In this document: positions 9,376 through 17,782 of the stretch, piece after piece
How the letters are laid out: each line of letters starts with the position of its first letter
Position numbering within the stretch: the stretch's first letter is position 1
Assembly (NCBI GenBank): GCA_965229355.1
Contig: OZ245869.1
Location: 2,728,001-2,792,000, forward strand
Direction of reading: 5' to 3'
DNA length: 64,000 nt
Source: GCA-2737725 sp965229355
Lineage (GTDB): Bacteria; Pseudomonadota; Alphaproteobacteria; Rhodospirillales; Rhodospirillaceae
Program-made: the position numbers and the translations under genes
The notes under the pieces: model-generated
What the model was told of the DNA's origin: nothing
What the model saw: the letters and a program-made list of their open reading frames with translations, nothing else
Databases searched by the model: none

Positions 9376-9978
9376 CTAGACCTTAAACACCACGGCGGGC
9401 TTGGGCGCGGCCATTTCGGCTTCGATGGTGGGGATGACATCCTCAGGGCGTGTCACGAAATCGACCAGTTGGTCGTGCCCGTGGTGCGCAAAGCCGCGGC
9501 CGATGATCGTATCCAGCAATCCCTTCATGTGGTCCCAGTAGCCTTCCACATTCAGGATGATGATGGGCTTGTTGTGGACGTGGAGCTGACGCCACGTGAT
9601 GATCTCGAAAAATTCATCCAGCGTGCCGATGCCGCCCGGCAGAATACAAAACGCATCCGCGCGCTCGAACATGATGCGCTTACGCGTGTGCATGTCGGGC
9701 ACCACCACCATCTCTTGGGCCTTGGGGTGCGCCAGTTCTTTATCGCGCAGGAAGGTCGGGATCACGCCGATTACCTGTCCGCCGCCCGCCAGCGTGCCGT
9801 CGGCGCAGGCCCCCATCAGGCCTACTTTGCCGCCGCCATAAACTAATGACGTCTTATGCGCCGCCAGTTCGCGGCCCAGGCTTTCAGCAGCCGCACGGAA
9901 AGCAGGGTTATCGCCAAACTGCGATCCGCAAAAGACACAGAGGGCTTTCAGTTGAGAGGGCGTGGTGGGAAGGGGCAT
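9376..9978 (-). CDS. LOG-family protein (nucleoside 5'-monophosphate phosphoribohydrolase, 'lysine decarboxylase-like')
   Basis: A 200-residue Rossmann-like protein of the LOG family (TIGR00730 group). Characterised members hydrolyse cytokinin riboside 5'-monophosphates or related nucleotides to free base and ribose 5-phosphate; the old name 'lysine decarboxylase' is a misannotation. Family landmarks are present: LCVFCGSQFGDNP, YGGGKVGLMG, and the catalytic/binding motif ERADAFCILPGGIGTLDEFFE. The natural substrate here may be a purine nucleotide rather than a cytokinin. The 200 bases between it and icd hold no recognised gene. Confidence 0.9.
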   Translation of the reverse strand: MPLPTTPSQLKALCVFCGSQFGDNPAFRAAAESLGRELAAHKTSLVYGGGKVGLMGACADGTLAGGGQVIGVIPTFLRDKELAHPKAQEMVVVPDMHTRKRIMFERADAFCILPGGIGTLDEFFEIITWRQLHVHNKPIIILNVEGYWDHMKGLLDTIIGRGFAHHGHDQLVDFVTRPEDVIPTIEAEMAAPKPAVVFKV

Positions 9979-10158
9979 GAGGAACTACTTGGCAAGCGAA
10001 AATCGTACAGCCCTGTCACAATTCGGTCAGGGGGTGGCCCTGGCCTTGCAACAGAATAGCCTTCTTTGTAGTGCTTTTACGTGTGAGTGGATAGCGCCCA
10101 GACTAGCAAGGCTGGTATGTAAGGGCGCGTCTTTTCCGCCTGTAGGAGGGCAATCTCA

Positions 10159-10602
10159 ATGAAACGTATGTTGCAAGTGGTTGGGGGCATTGCGTTTGCA
10201 GCCCTGTTGGCTGCGCCGTCGATCGCTGCCGAGAACAAAGACATTATCGATTACCGCATTAACATCATGAAGACCCTGGGCGAGCAGTCGGCTGCTTTGG
10301 GCAAAATCATGCAAGGCAAAGTCGATAACAAAGACAACTTAGCTGCGCACGCGCAAACCATCGCGCTGAACGCTGCTGCTGCGAAAGCGGCTTTCGAAGC
10401 GAAGGTTGTGGGCGGTACGGCTGGCCCGAAAGTTTGGGAAAACCAAAAAGACTTTATGGATCGCTTCACCGCGCTGGAAACGGCTGCGAATGAAGTGGCT
10501 GCGGCTGCGAAAGCAGGCGGCATGGATGCAGCGAAGCCGAAGATGGCTGGTCTGTTCACCTGCAAATCGTGCCACGACGAATACCGCACGAAGCCGCAAT
10601 AA
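10159..10602 (+). CDS. Cytochrome c' (class II c-type cytochrome)
   Basis: A 147-residue periplasmic haem protein. A signal peptide (residues 1-~24, ending ...SIAAE) precedes a four-helix bundle with the haem site at the very C terminus: C135-x2-C138-H139 in TCKSCHDEYR, the class II arrangement. Such proteins bind NO or CO at the distal haem side and often protect against nitrosative stress. AGGAGG stands at ideal spacing before the ATG. It is convergent with a cytochrome b561, and both end at a shared terminator. The pair could form a small redox module, but they are not co-transcribed. Confidence 0.92.
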   Translation: MKRMLQVVGGIAFAALLAAPSIAAENKDIIDYRINIMKTLGEQSAALGKIMQGKVDNKDNLAAHAQTIALNAAAAKAAFEAKVVGGTAGPKVWENQKDFMDRFTALETAANEVAAAAKAGGMDAAKPKMAGLFTCKSCHDEYRTKPQ

Positions 10603-10617
10603 GTTTTTTGCGCCAGA

Positions 10618-10656
10618 GATAAAAACGAGCGATAAAAACGAGAGATAAAAAAACGC
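10618..10656 (+). repeat. Three tandem copies of a 13-base unit (gataaaaacgag-)
   Basis: Units begin at 10618, 10631 and 10644 with exact 13-base periodicity; the last differs where it runs into the terminator stem. The array lies between the cytochrome c' stop codon and the terminator. Confidence 0.8.
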
Positions 10657-10684
10657 CCGCAGGTAACTGCGGGCGTTTTACTTT
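10649..10684. terminator. Bidirectional terminator between cytochrome c' and cytochrome b561 genes
   Basis: A GC-rich stem aaaacgcccgcag pairs with its complement at 10667-10679 around a short loop. A residues lie on one side and T residues on the other, as expected for two convergent genes sharing a terminator. Confidence 0.9.
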
Positions 10685-10702
10685 TTACAATATGGCTTGG
10701 CT

Positions 10703-11437
10703 CTATCCCAGCTTCGTAATGCCCCACACAATGGCGGCAGTAATCACCAGCACAATGGCGGCTTTAGTGGTCGAAGCGAATTTGATCTGCAGAACCGCAG
10801 GGCCATCCGGCGTTGATTTTTTGCCGGTAAACATCGCGACGATCAGATCTTGCTTCAGCACGATCCAATAAAAAAAGTTCGCTGCAATGTGCAGTAAAAT
10901 CACCAACTCGATGTAGCCCCAAATTTGGTGATGGCGCTTGGTCAGAATCTCCGCCGTCTGCTCGCTCACCAAACTATACAAGGGGCCGGTGTTGCCGAAG
11001 AAGTCGTCTTCCTTGGCAAATAATCCCGTTACCGCTTGCAGCAACAGCAGCACCAGAATAGCGATGACCACGAGGCCGCCGGCAGGGTTGTGGCCCGCGA
11101 TAAATTTATGGCCCTTTTTGAACATGCCGGTGAGGTAGCTGAAAATCGCACCCGGCCCGCGCACGAAGTCCGAGAACTTGGCGGTGTCCGAGCCGACGAA
11201 ACCCCAAACGATGCGGAACAACACCAGCGCTAAAATCGCCAGCCCGCTCCACATGTGAATGTCCAGGTTCGGCACCATCTTGCCCGTGCCCGGCATGGTG
11301 AAGTCAAAGCCACCAAATTCGCCGGTTGCGAAACTCAGGGCGATAAACAGCACCAAAGCCCAGTGGAATAGGCGGACAGGCGCATCCCACACTTTAACTT
11401 TACGCGTTACTTCGGTATGCGGCGTTAAATCAGTCAT
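10703..11437 (-). CDS. Cytochrome b561 family membrane protein
   Basis: About 244 residues; a di-haem b-type cytochrome of the inner membrane. Predicted helices carry haem-ligand-like histidines in RLFHWALVLFIA, LDIHMWSGLAILALVLFRIVWGFVG, HHQIWGYIELVILLHIAANFFYW and the region between. One more hydrophobic helix closes the C terminus (AIVLVITAAIVWGI). The WDAPVRLFHW start is characteristic of the NiCoT/b561 'cytochrome b subunit' group that passes electrons to small periplasmic cytochromes c. The ATG at 11437 is preferred over 11455 because GGGGA lies 9 bases upstream. A partnership with the convergent cytochrome c' is plausible but unproven. Confidence 0.88.
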   Translation of the reverse strand: MTDLTPHTEVTRKVKVWDAPVRLFHWALVLFIALSFATGEFGGFDFTMPGTGKMVPNLDIHMWSGLAILALVLFRIVWGFVGSDTAKFSDFVRGPGAIFSYLTGMFKKGHKFIAGHNPAGGLVVIAILVLLLLQAVTGLFAKEDDFFGNTGPLYSLVSEQTAEILTKRHHQIWGYIELVILLHIAANFFYWIVLKQDLIVAMFTGKKSTPDGPAVLQIKFASTTKAAIVLVITAAIVWGITKLG

Positions 11438-11520
11438 ATTTGAAAATTTCCCCAAACTGCTGCCAGAATGGTAAACGACTGCATACGCTTTCGGAAACCC
11501 TCTTCGTTTTTATTACCCAC

Positions 11521-12354
11521 ATGTTGAAATCGCTCCTCCCCCAGATCACGGCCTTTGGCGTTGCGCTGATCACGGTGTTGTGTTTGCGCCTGTTTCTGAA
11601 AACCGGGCGCGGCCAGCACTACGCAGGCTTGGGCTTAGGCGTGGGCTTTATGGTGGGCATCAGCTTGGTCGCGGGTTTTTCGTGGGGCGGTTATGGCCCC
11701 ATCGACCGCATCGGGCACATTGCATTGGGCGGCGTGATGGTGGGCTTAGCGCTCGATTTCATTTCGCCCGCCTGGGGACGGTGGGCGTTGCTGACAATCT
11801 ACGCGTTGGGTTGTGCGTGGGCCTCAGCCTTGAATGGGTTGAAGCCCGCTGATCCGCCGACGGCGTTGCAACTCGGCTTGGTGGTGTTGCTGGGTGTGGT
11901 GTGGTTGGGGCTGATGGTGCGCTTAAGCGCGCTGAGCCCGCACAAACTAAGTACCTTCATTGTCATCATCGCAGTGGTGACGGGTTTGGCGGTGTTGTCC
12001 AGCATTACGCACGACAGTGATCTGACCTTCATCAGCTTATGTTTGCTGGGCGCGTTGTTTGCGTTGGCGATTGTCGCGAGCCTTTTCAGCATCGAACTGA
12101 ATTACGCCACTATGATCCCGGCGGCCGCGGCAATTATCGCCATTGCCTGGGGCTTGTCGCAACGTCAGCCCGAAACATTCATCGGCTTGCCGGTGCTCGC
12201 ACTGGTTCTTTTCGCAGAGCGCACCGCGCGTCGTATTCCAATGCCCAAAGGTAGCCGCGTGGGTGAATACTTGTATCCGGCGGGCTTGGCCGGATGCTGC
12301 GTTATTCCCATCGCTATTGCGGCCTTGCTGGTTTCAGCAGGCACCTCTGCTTAA
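11521..12354 (+). CDS. Polytopic membrane protein of unknown function
   Basis: A 277-residue, very hydrophobic protein with about eight predicted transmembrane helices, separated by short loops such as PIDRIGH and SALSPHKL. No family signature is recognised. The frame opens at 11440, but hydrophobic sequence starts right after the ATG at 11521, so the shorter form is annotated. It is divergent from cytochrome b561 (84 bases between starts) and may share a control region with it. Function unknown. Confidence 0.7.
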   Translation: MLKSLLPQITAFGVALITVLCLRLFLKTGRGQHYAGLGLGVGFMVGISLVAGFSWGGYGPIDRIGHIALGGVMVGLALDFISPAWGRWALLTIYALGCAWASALNGLKPADPPTALQLGLVVLLGVVWLGLMVRLSALSPHKLSTFIVIIAVVTGLAVLSSITHDSDLTFISLCLLGALFALAIVASLFSIELNYATMIPAAAAIIAIAWGLSQRQPETFIGLPVLALVLFAERTARRIPMPKGSRVGEYLYPAGLAGCCVIPIAIAALLVSAGTSA

Positions 12355-12457
12355 GAGGAAATGAGAGTAAATGCGGCGCAACTAAGGCCGTGTTTCTTAA
12401 GAAGTCTTCACGAAAATTTGGTGGCTTTTACGGTCGTCAGTCAGGATTTTTCGGTTA

Positions 12458-12503
12458 CACTGCCTGCAATTGACCGTGCAAAATCTGTGTTTGGCAGGCA
12501 GTG
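12458..12503 (+). promoter_or_regulatory. Leader hairpin overlapping the LysM gene start
   Basis: A perfect 10-bp inverted repeat (cactgcctgc at 12458-12467, its complement at 12494-12503) with a 26-base loop. The 3' arm holds the only purine-rich ribosome-site candidate (ggcagg) and ends six bases before the ATG at 12510, so folding would hide the initiation region. Confidence 0.5.
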
Positions 12504-12509
12504 ACTCAT

Positions 12510-13502
12510 ATGACCGATGACAATAACGACATGCGCGCGACCCAGCGCTTGCAACCGGAAACCTCGCAAAAAGAAGCTGGCATTAATAAGCCGCTGATCG
12601 TCGCCATTATCGGTGCCATCATTGTTGTTGCGGCGGTGGCCTACAACTTTACATCAGACAAACCATTATTAGGTGGCGGCAAGCCTGCGACTGTTCAACA
12701 GCAGCAAGGCCCGACGCTGCCGAACTTCGATGTCGTGCGCGTTGATGCGAAAGGCAATGTCGTTATGGCGGGCCGCGCGTTGCCGGGCTCGACCGTTATT
12801 ATTCTCGATGGTGAAAAAGAAATCGGCAAAGTCACCGCCGATCAAAATGGCGAATGGGTGTTCACGCCTGATGCGCCGTTGCCACCGGGCAATCGTCAAT
12901 TGTCGCTGCGTATGATCAGCCCTGATGGCAAAACCAAAAACTCTGACCGCGTGGTTGTGATGTCGGTGCCTGAACAAGGCGGCGAGGTGCTGATTGTCGA
13001 GCAGGGGCGTGACGGCGGCAAAAGCCGCGTATTGCAAGGCACGGGCGCGGCGGGTGGTCCGCTGAATGTGGAAACGGCGGATTACGATTCCACGGGCAAA
13101 ATTTCGCTCAGCGGCAAGGCCGAGCCCGGCTCCACCGTGCAAGTGTATCTTGATAACGAATTCATTGGCCGCGCGGTCGCCGATGCCAAGGGGTACTGGG
13201 AGGTTGAAGCGCCGGGCAAAGCCACGGCAGGCAACCATACCATTCGTGTCGACCAAGTGGGCCAAAGCAATTCTGTGCTCGCTCGTGTCGAAGTGCCGTT
13301 CCCGGTCAGCGCCGAGCAGCTGAATGATCGCGATGAAGTGACCATTGTGAAGGGCAACAGCCTGTGGCGCATCGCCCGCCGCATTTACGGCCAGGGCACC
13401 ATGTACACGGTGATTTTCGAGGCCAATAAGGCCAACATTAAAGACCCAAACCTGATTTATCCGGGCCAGGTCTTCAGCTTGCCGGTTAAGGATCGGATTT
13501 AA
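12510..13502 (+). CDS. Membrane-anchored LysM protein with two Ig-like domains
   Basis: About 330 residues. Order: a charged N terminus, one membrane anchor (PLIVAIIGAIIVVAAVAYNF, residues ~29-48), a Q/P linker, two Ig-like/bacterial Big-type domains (landmarks GRALPGSTVIILDGEKEIGKV and GKAEPGSTVQVYLDNEFIGRAV, so clearly duplicated), and a C-terminal LysM domain (VTIVKGNSLWRIARRIYGQG...LIYPGQVFSLP) that probably binds peptidoglycan. The plan matches alphaproteobacterial 'LysM peptidoglycan-binding domain-containing' proteins. The ATG at 12510 is preferred to the GTG at 12501, which falls inside a hairpin. A role in the cell envelope is inferred from domains only. Confidence 0.88.
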   Translation: MTDDNNDMRATQRLQPETSQKEAGINKPLIVAIIGAIIVVAAVAYNFTSDKPLLGGGKPATVQQQQGPTLPNFDVVRVDAKGNVVMAGRALPGSTVIILDGEKEIGKVTADQNGEWVFTPDAPLPPGNRQLSLRMISPDGKTKNSDRVVVMSVPEQGGEVLIVEQGRDGGKSRVLQGTGAAGGPLNVETADYDSTGKISLSGKAEPGSTVQVYLDNEFIGRAVADAKGYWEVEAPGKATAGNHTIRVDQVGQSNSVLARVEVPFPVSAEQLNDRDEVTIVKGNSLWRIARRIYGQGTMYTVIFEANKANIKDPNLIYPGQVFSLPVKDRI

Positions 13503-13620
13503 AAAGAGAATTTAAGCGGTTTTGACACTATCCCGAACATGACAGGGCCCGGCTAAATGCTTTAAAGAAGGGACCAATAAACACCCCGTTTCCGTTCTGT
13601 CTGACTAGGGAGTTCCCTTC

Positions 13621-14328
13621 GTGAAATCTGCGACCATTACCTGGCGTACCTATCTGTTTCCGCCGTTGCACCCGGAAGGCCCTGGCTTTGTGGGCGTGTT
13701 CGCGCTGGCGGCGTTGATCCTGTGGTGGATCTGGTCGCCGCTGGGCATCGTGGGGGCCGCACTCACCGTCTGGTGCTTCTTCTTCTTCCGTGACCCGGAC
13801 CGCATGACGCCCACCCGCGAAGGCTTGGTCATCAGTCCTGCGGATGGGATTGTGCAGTTGATCGGCGATGTCCCGCCGCCGCCAGAACTGGAAATGGGCA
13901 CCGAGCCCATGACCCGCATCAGCGTGTTCATGAGCGTGTTTGATTGCCACGTGAATCGCGCGCCCATCGGCGGCACGATCATTCGTGAAGAATACACACC
14001 CGGCAAATTCCTGAATGCGACCCTGGACAAAGCCAGCTCTGATAACGAGCGCCAAGCGTTGCACATTCGCACCAAAGACGGCCAAGACTTCGCCGTGGTG
14101 CAAATTGCGGGTTTGGTTGCACGCCGTATTCGTTGCGATGTGCGCAAAGACCAACCGCTCGCGACGGGTCAACGCTTTGGCATGATCCGCTTTGGCAGCC
14201 GTTTAGATGTGTACTTGCCGAAGGGTGTGAACCCATTAGTGGTTTTGGGTCAACGCTGCGTGGCCGGTGAAACCGTGTTGGCGGATACGACTTCGAACGA
14301 ACCCGCACGCGACGGCGAGGCACGCTAA
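13621..14328 (+). CDS. psd: Phosphatidylserine decarboxylase proenzyme (short form)
   Basis: Decarboxylates phosphatidylserine to phosphatidylethanolamine at the inner membrane. It is 235 residues, the short alphaproteobacterial form. A hydrophobic helix pair lies at residues ~22-55, followed by RDPDR, the conserved FMSVFDCHVNRAP block, and the self-cleavage site RFGSR (Gly192-Ser193), where the pyruvoyl group is formed. It uses a GTG start preceded by GGGAG. It is followed after two bases by pssA, which makes its substrate, so the two are surely one operon. Confidence 0.96.
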   Translation: MKSATITWRTYLFPPLHPEGPGFVGVFALAALILWWIWSPLGIVGAALTVWCFFFFRDPDRMTPTREGLVISPADGIVQLIGDVPPPPELEMGTEPMTRISVFMSVFDCHVNRAPIGGTIIREEYTPGKFLNATLDKASSDNERQALHIRTKDGQDFAVVQIAGLVARRIRCDVRKDQPLATGQRFGMIRFGSRLDVYLPKGVNPLVVLGQRCVAGETVLADTTSNEPARDGEAR

Positions 14329-14330
14329 AC

Positions 14331-15179
14331 ATGGCACCCGACGACGCGACAGTTCCGAATAGCTCTGAATCAAGTTCACGTAAGCAGGGCATGAAACGTC
14401 GCGTCGGTGGTGCGGTGGAGCAGCGGTTGAAGTCACTGTCCTTCAACCGCATTCTCCCCAACATGATCACGCTGCTGGCGATCTGCGCTGGCCTCACGGC
14501 CATCAGATACGGCTTGAGCGCGCAGTGGGATAAATCGGTCCTCGCGTTGGTGTTTGCGATTGTCTGCGACGGTCTTGATGGTCGCGTGGCCCGCATGTTG
14601 CGCGGCACCAGCAAGTTCGGTGCCGAGTTGGACAGCTTGGCCGATGCCATCAACTTCGGCGTTGTGCCTGCCATTCTGATTTATCTGTGGGCGATGCAAG
14701 ACGCGGGCCGTTTGGGCTGGGCGCTCTGCTTGCTTCATGCTGTGTGTTGCGTGCTGCGTTTGGCGCGCTTCAACACCATGATCGGCCAGCCCGATCTGCC
14801 GCCGTGGGCGCACAACTATTTCACAGGCGTTCCTGCGCCAGCGGGTGCGGGCATTGCCATTCTGCCCCTGATCCTGTCGCTGGAAACGGATATTTTTAAT
14901 TTCAACAATCAGTACCTCGTCGGCGGCTTTCTCATTCTGTCGGCGTCATTGATGGTCAGCCGCGTTCCGACCTACTCCGGCAAAAACGTGCGCGTGAAGC
15001 CGCAAGCGGTCTTGTTCCTGATGTTGCTGGTGGGTGTAATCGCAGCCTTCCTAGTGACGGACCCCTGGGCCACGCTGGCTGGTGTGGGCTTGCTGTACCT
15101 GTTCACAATTCCCATCAGCTACTACACCTATCGCCAGCTTGAAAAGCGCGATGCCAAGCCTGCGGATGCGGCCGGTTAA
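14331..15179 (+). CDS. pssA: CDP-diacylglycerol-serine O-phosphatidyltransferase
   Basis: Makes phosphatidylserine from CDP-diacylglycerol and L-serine, the step before Psd. A 282-residue membrane enzyme with the CDP-alcohol phosphotransferase signature complete: D80-x2-D83-G-x2-A-R-x8-G-x3-D101-x3-D105 in the segment DGLDGRVARMLRG...AELDSLAD. Several transmembrane helices follow. About 35 hydrophilic residues come before the first membrane segment. It starts two bases after the psd stop, which suggests translational coupling. Confidence 0.96.
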   Translation: MAPDDATVPNSSESSSRKQGMKRRVGGAVEQRLKSLSFNRILPNMITLLAICAGLTAIRYGLSAQWDKSVLALVFAIVCDGLDGRVARMLRGTSKFGAELDSLADAINFGVVPAILIYLWAMQDAGRLGWALCLLHAVCCVLRLARFNTMIGQPDLPPWAHNYFTGVPAPAGAGIAILPLILSLETDIFNFNNQYLVGGFLILSASLMVSRVPTYSGKNVRVKPQAVLFLMLLVGVIAAFLVTDPWATLAGVGLLYLFTIPISYYTYRQLEKRDAKPADAAG

Positions 15180-15277
15180 TCCACTCGGTTAACCTGCGAC
15201 CAACGCTATCGGCACTCTGTTTGCGTTTCATCTGCCTTGTGCGAAGAACGGCCCTCTGATTTTTAGGAGCGCGCGTT

Positions 15278-16135
15278 ATGGCTTATGCCGATCTCAAAGG
15301 AAAAGTTGCTGTCATCACCGGGTCTGGCCGCAAAGGCGGATTAGGGGCCGCTATTGCCAAACGCTTAGCTCAAGATGGCGCGCGCATTGTGTTGCATGAC
15401 CTCGGCCAAACCAAAGGTGCTATGGCGCCCGCACACGGTGTTGCCGCGGTGGCCGAAATGGATGAAGTCGCACAAGACATCCGCGATGCGACAAAAGCCG
15501 AGGTCACAACATTTGCGGCCGACATGCGCGAAGAGGCGGAAGTGGCCGCCCTTATTCAGCATGCCGTCAAAACCTATGGCCGTTTGGATATTCTGATCAA
15601 CAATGCAGGTGTTGGGTATTTGTTCAGCAAGTTCACAGAACAAACCGTGGAAAAATGGGACACGGTGTTGAACGTGAACTTGCGCGGCTGCTTCTTTGCC
15701 ATGAAGCACGCGATCATTCAGATGGAAAAGCAAGAGATTCAAGACGACTGGGGCCGGGGGCGGATTGTGTCGATTGCCAGCCGTGCGGCGAAGTCGGGGT
15801 CGGCGCTGACGTCATCTTATGTAGCCTCAAAGCATGGCCTCGTCGGCCTCACGCGCTCAGTCGCCATCGAACATGGCCCGCTGCAAATCACCGTGAATGC
15901 TGTGTGCCCGAACCACGTCACCACGGGCTTGGGCTCGTGGCAGAATGATTTTATGTCTGCCGCACGCGGTCAGACGGTGGATGAATACTTGGCTGCGATG
16001 CGTGGGCGCATTCCGTTAGGCCGCGTCGGCGAAGTGGAAGACACGGCCAATGCGTGCGCCTTCCTATGCTCGGGCGATGCACGTTACATCACCGGCGAGG
16101 CGATGAACGTCTCGGGCGGCGAGGAGATGCATTAG
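15278..16135 (+). CDS. Short-chain dehydrogenase/reductase (FabG-like)
   Basis: A 285-residue cytoplasmic classical SDR, NAD(P)-dependent. Cofactor motif is an extended TGSGRKGGLGAAIA. NNAG is present (INNAGVGYLF), the catalytic Ser is in SIASRAAKSG and the Tyr/Lys pair in SSYVASKHG. A C-terminal ITGEAMNVSGGEEMH matches FabG-like proteins. TAGGAG precedes the start. Substrate unknown. Its last codons are duplicated just past the stop (see 16121-16156). A GST gene follows 84 bases on. Confidence 0.92.
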   Translation: MAYADLKGKVAVITGSGRKGGLGAAIAKRLAQDGARIVLHDLGQTKGAMAPAHGVAAVAEMDEVAQDIRDATKAEVTTFAADMREEAEVAALIQHAVKTYGRLDILINNAGVGYLFSKFTEQTVEKWDTVLNVNLRGCFFAMKHAIIQMEKQEIQDDWGRGRIVSIASRAAKSGSALTSSYVASKHGLVGLTRSVAIEHGPLQITVNAVCPNHVTTGLGSWQNDFMSAARGQTVDEYLAAMRGRIPLGRVGEVEDTANACAFLCSGDARYITGEAMNVSGGEEMH

Positions 16136-16156
16136 AACGAGGAGATCCACTAGAAC
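16121..16156 (+). repeat. Tandem imperfect duplication of 18 bases at the SDR stop codon
   Basis: The units at 16121-16138 and 16139-16156 match at 15 of 18 positions and each contains an in-frame TAG. The first unit supplies the real stop. Small slippage duplication, with no known role. Confidence 0.8.
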
Positions 16157-16162
16157 TTGGTG

Positions 16163-16205
16163 ACACGCGTGCTAGGCTCCGGCGATTGAGTTGAAACACG
16201 CGTGC
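16163..16205 (+). promoter_or_regulatory. Pair of identical 10-base sites upstream of the GST gene
   Basis: The sequence acacgcgtgc occurs at 16163-16172 and 16196-16205, 33 bases apart (about three helical turns). Each contains the palindrome cacgcgtg. The second copy is 15 bases before the GST start. They could be operator half-sites; no regulator is identified. Confidence 0.35.
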
Positions 16206-16219
16206 AAAGGGTCTGAAAA

Positions 16220-16897
16220 ATGCTGACCGTATGGGGCGAGGGCCGAGGGTTCCGGGTTGCGTGGTTACTGGAAGAAATGGGCCTGAGCTACAAAGTCAGG
16301 CCTGTCGATCTGTTGACTGATCTTCAGAACGACAAAGAATTCCTGGCCATCAACCCTGCCGGGTTTATTCCTGCGCTTCAGGATGGAGATGTCGTGATGG
16401 TCGAATCCATTGCCATCATGCAGTACCTGATGACGCGCTATGGGCCCACACCGCTCTCACCCGCACCGAATGACCCCGCCTTCTCTACGTACCTGCAATT
16501 TTTGCACATGGGCGAGGCGGGCTTAGCTGGGCCCATCAATGTTGTTGTTGTCAGCAAACATTTTGCACCCGAAGCTGAACGTAACGATTGGAGTGCGGGG
16601 TGGGCGCTCAACACCTTCAAGAGCCGGTTGGGACTGGTGCAGCGGCAACTTGCGAAGTCAGCTTTTATCGCGGGCGATGCGTTTACCGCCGCAGACATTT
16701 CCGTCACCTACGCATTGCTGCTAGCTCACAGAACCGAGTGCTTCACGCTGGGGGATGTTGAACGCAGCTATGTGGCCCGCACCACAGCACGCCCGTCCTA
16801 CGCACGCGCCATGGAGAGCTGCCAGGCGACAAAAGCCTGGGCCGCAGACGTGGAAGCGAAAGAAAAAGCGGCTGCGACTAATACGGCGCAATCTTAA
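16220..16897 (+). CDS. Glutathione S-transferase family protein
   Basis: 225 residues with the two-domain GST plan. The N-terminal thioredoxin-like domain has INPAGFIPALQDGDVVMVESIAIMQYL (the cis-Pro and Glu-Ser glutathione-binding signature), and the C-terminal all-helical domain has FIAGDAFTAADISVTYAL. The usual N-terminal catalytic Ser/Tyr is not obvious (MLTVWGEGRGFRV), so detoxification activity is uncertain. The 3' end overlaps the convergent SDR gene by 20 bases. Confidence 0.9.
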   Translation: MLTVWGEGRGFRVAWLLEEMGLSYKVRPVDLLTDLQNDKEFLAINPAGFIPALQDGDVVMVESIAIMQYLMTRYGPTPLSPAPNDPAFSTYLQFLHMGEAGLAGPINVVVVSKHFAPEAERNDWSAGWALNTFKSRLGLVQRQLAKSAFIAGDAFTAADISVTYALLLAHRTECFTLGDVERSYVARTTARPSYARAMESCQATKAWAADVEAKEKAAATNTAQS

Positions 16898-17762
16898 TCG
16901 GATTGGTGTGGAACCGATCAATAATGCGGCGTTCAAACGCATCGGGGTCTGCATTGATGCGGTCACGCATGTTGGGTTTGCCTGCTGCCGGGAAGATAGT
17001 ACTTTTGCCCAGCGCGATTTCATCAAACACTTCATTGGCGTGATCTTGCGGTGAATTGGCGACGGTCGCGCCCACAGGCAGCGCCCGCGTTTGCACACCG
17101 CCAGTAAACACACTCACAACCAGAATAGGTTGACGATCTGTTTCAGCCCGCAAACCTGCGGTCATGATTGCCGCTGCGGCTTTGGATGTGGAGTAGCTCA
17201 TAAACTCCGGCAAACAGAACAGCGCGCCACCCGACAGAATATTTAACACTGCACCTTTGCCATTTTTCAGCATGTGCGGAATGAACAGGCGGGCCAATTC
17301 AGCAGGGGCGTAGCAGTTGGTGTCCATGCTGCGCTTGATGTCATCCAAGTTTGACGCCGACAAAAAGCGGCGTTCTTCCGCCACTTCGCTGCCAGGGTAG
17401 GCGGCGTTATTGATCAGCAGTGTGACATCTTTTGCCACTTCAGCGGCTGTGCGGCGGTGAGAGTCATTCGTCACATCCAGTTCCAGCGCGACGATGCGTT
17501 TTTTATCCAGCGCTTCCAGTTCTTTTAAATGTTCCGGGTTGCGCGCCGTGGCGTACACGCGCTTTGCGCCGCGCTTCAGTAGTACCTCGACAAAGCCCAA
17601 CCCGACGCCACGGTTTGAACCGGTCACCAACGCCACGCAATCTTTCACCAAAAACTTTTTGTTCTCGTAGGTCATGGGTGATGAAGCAGGCGCATCGGCA
17701 GCCGTTGCAGATGACGCGGCAGCAGCCACAGCCATCGAAGCCAGAATTTCGCGACGGTTCAT
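16878..17762 (-). CDS. Short-chain dehydrogenase with twin-arginine-like leader
   Basis: About 294 residues. The N terminus MNRREILASMAVAAAASSATAADA looks like an export signal with a twin arginine. A classical SDR domain follows: TGSNRGVGLG cofactor loop, NNAAYPG in place of NNAG, Ser in LNILSGGALF and SYSTSK for the Tyr-x3-Lys pair. The ATG at 17762 has GAGGG upstream; an in-frame extension to 17978 lies inside the next gene and is not used. It begins 20 bases after the FAD oxidase stop, so the two form an operon. A periplasmic SDR is unusual because NAD(P) is cytoplasmic; Tat export of a cofactor-loaded enzyme would reconcile this. Substrate unknown. Confidence 0.87.
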   Translation of the reverse strand: MNRREILASMAVAAAASSATAADAPASSPMTYENKKFLVKDCVALVTGSNRGVGLGFVEVLLKRGAKRVYATARNPEHLKELEALDKKRIVALELDVTNDSHRRTAAEVAKDVTLLINNAAYPGSEVAEERRFLSASNLDDIKRSMDTNCYAPAELARLFIPHMLKNGKGAVLNILSGGALFCLPEFMSYSTSKAAAAIMTAGLRAETDRQPILVVSVFTGGVQTRALPVGATVANSPQDHANEVFDEIALGKSTIFPAAGKPNMRDRINADPDAFERRIIDRFHTNPIKIAPY

Positions 17763-17782
17763 AACTAAACGGCCCTCTATTT

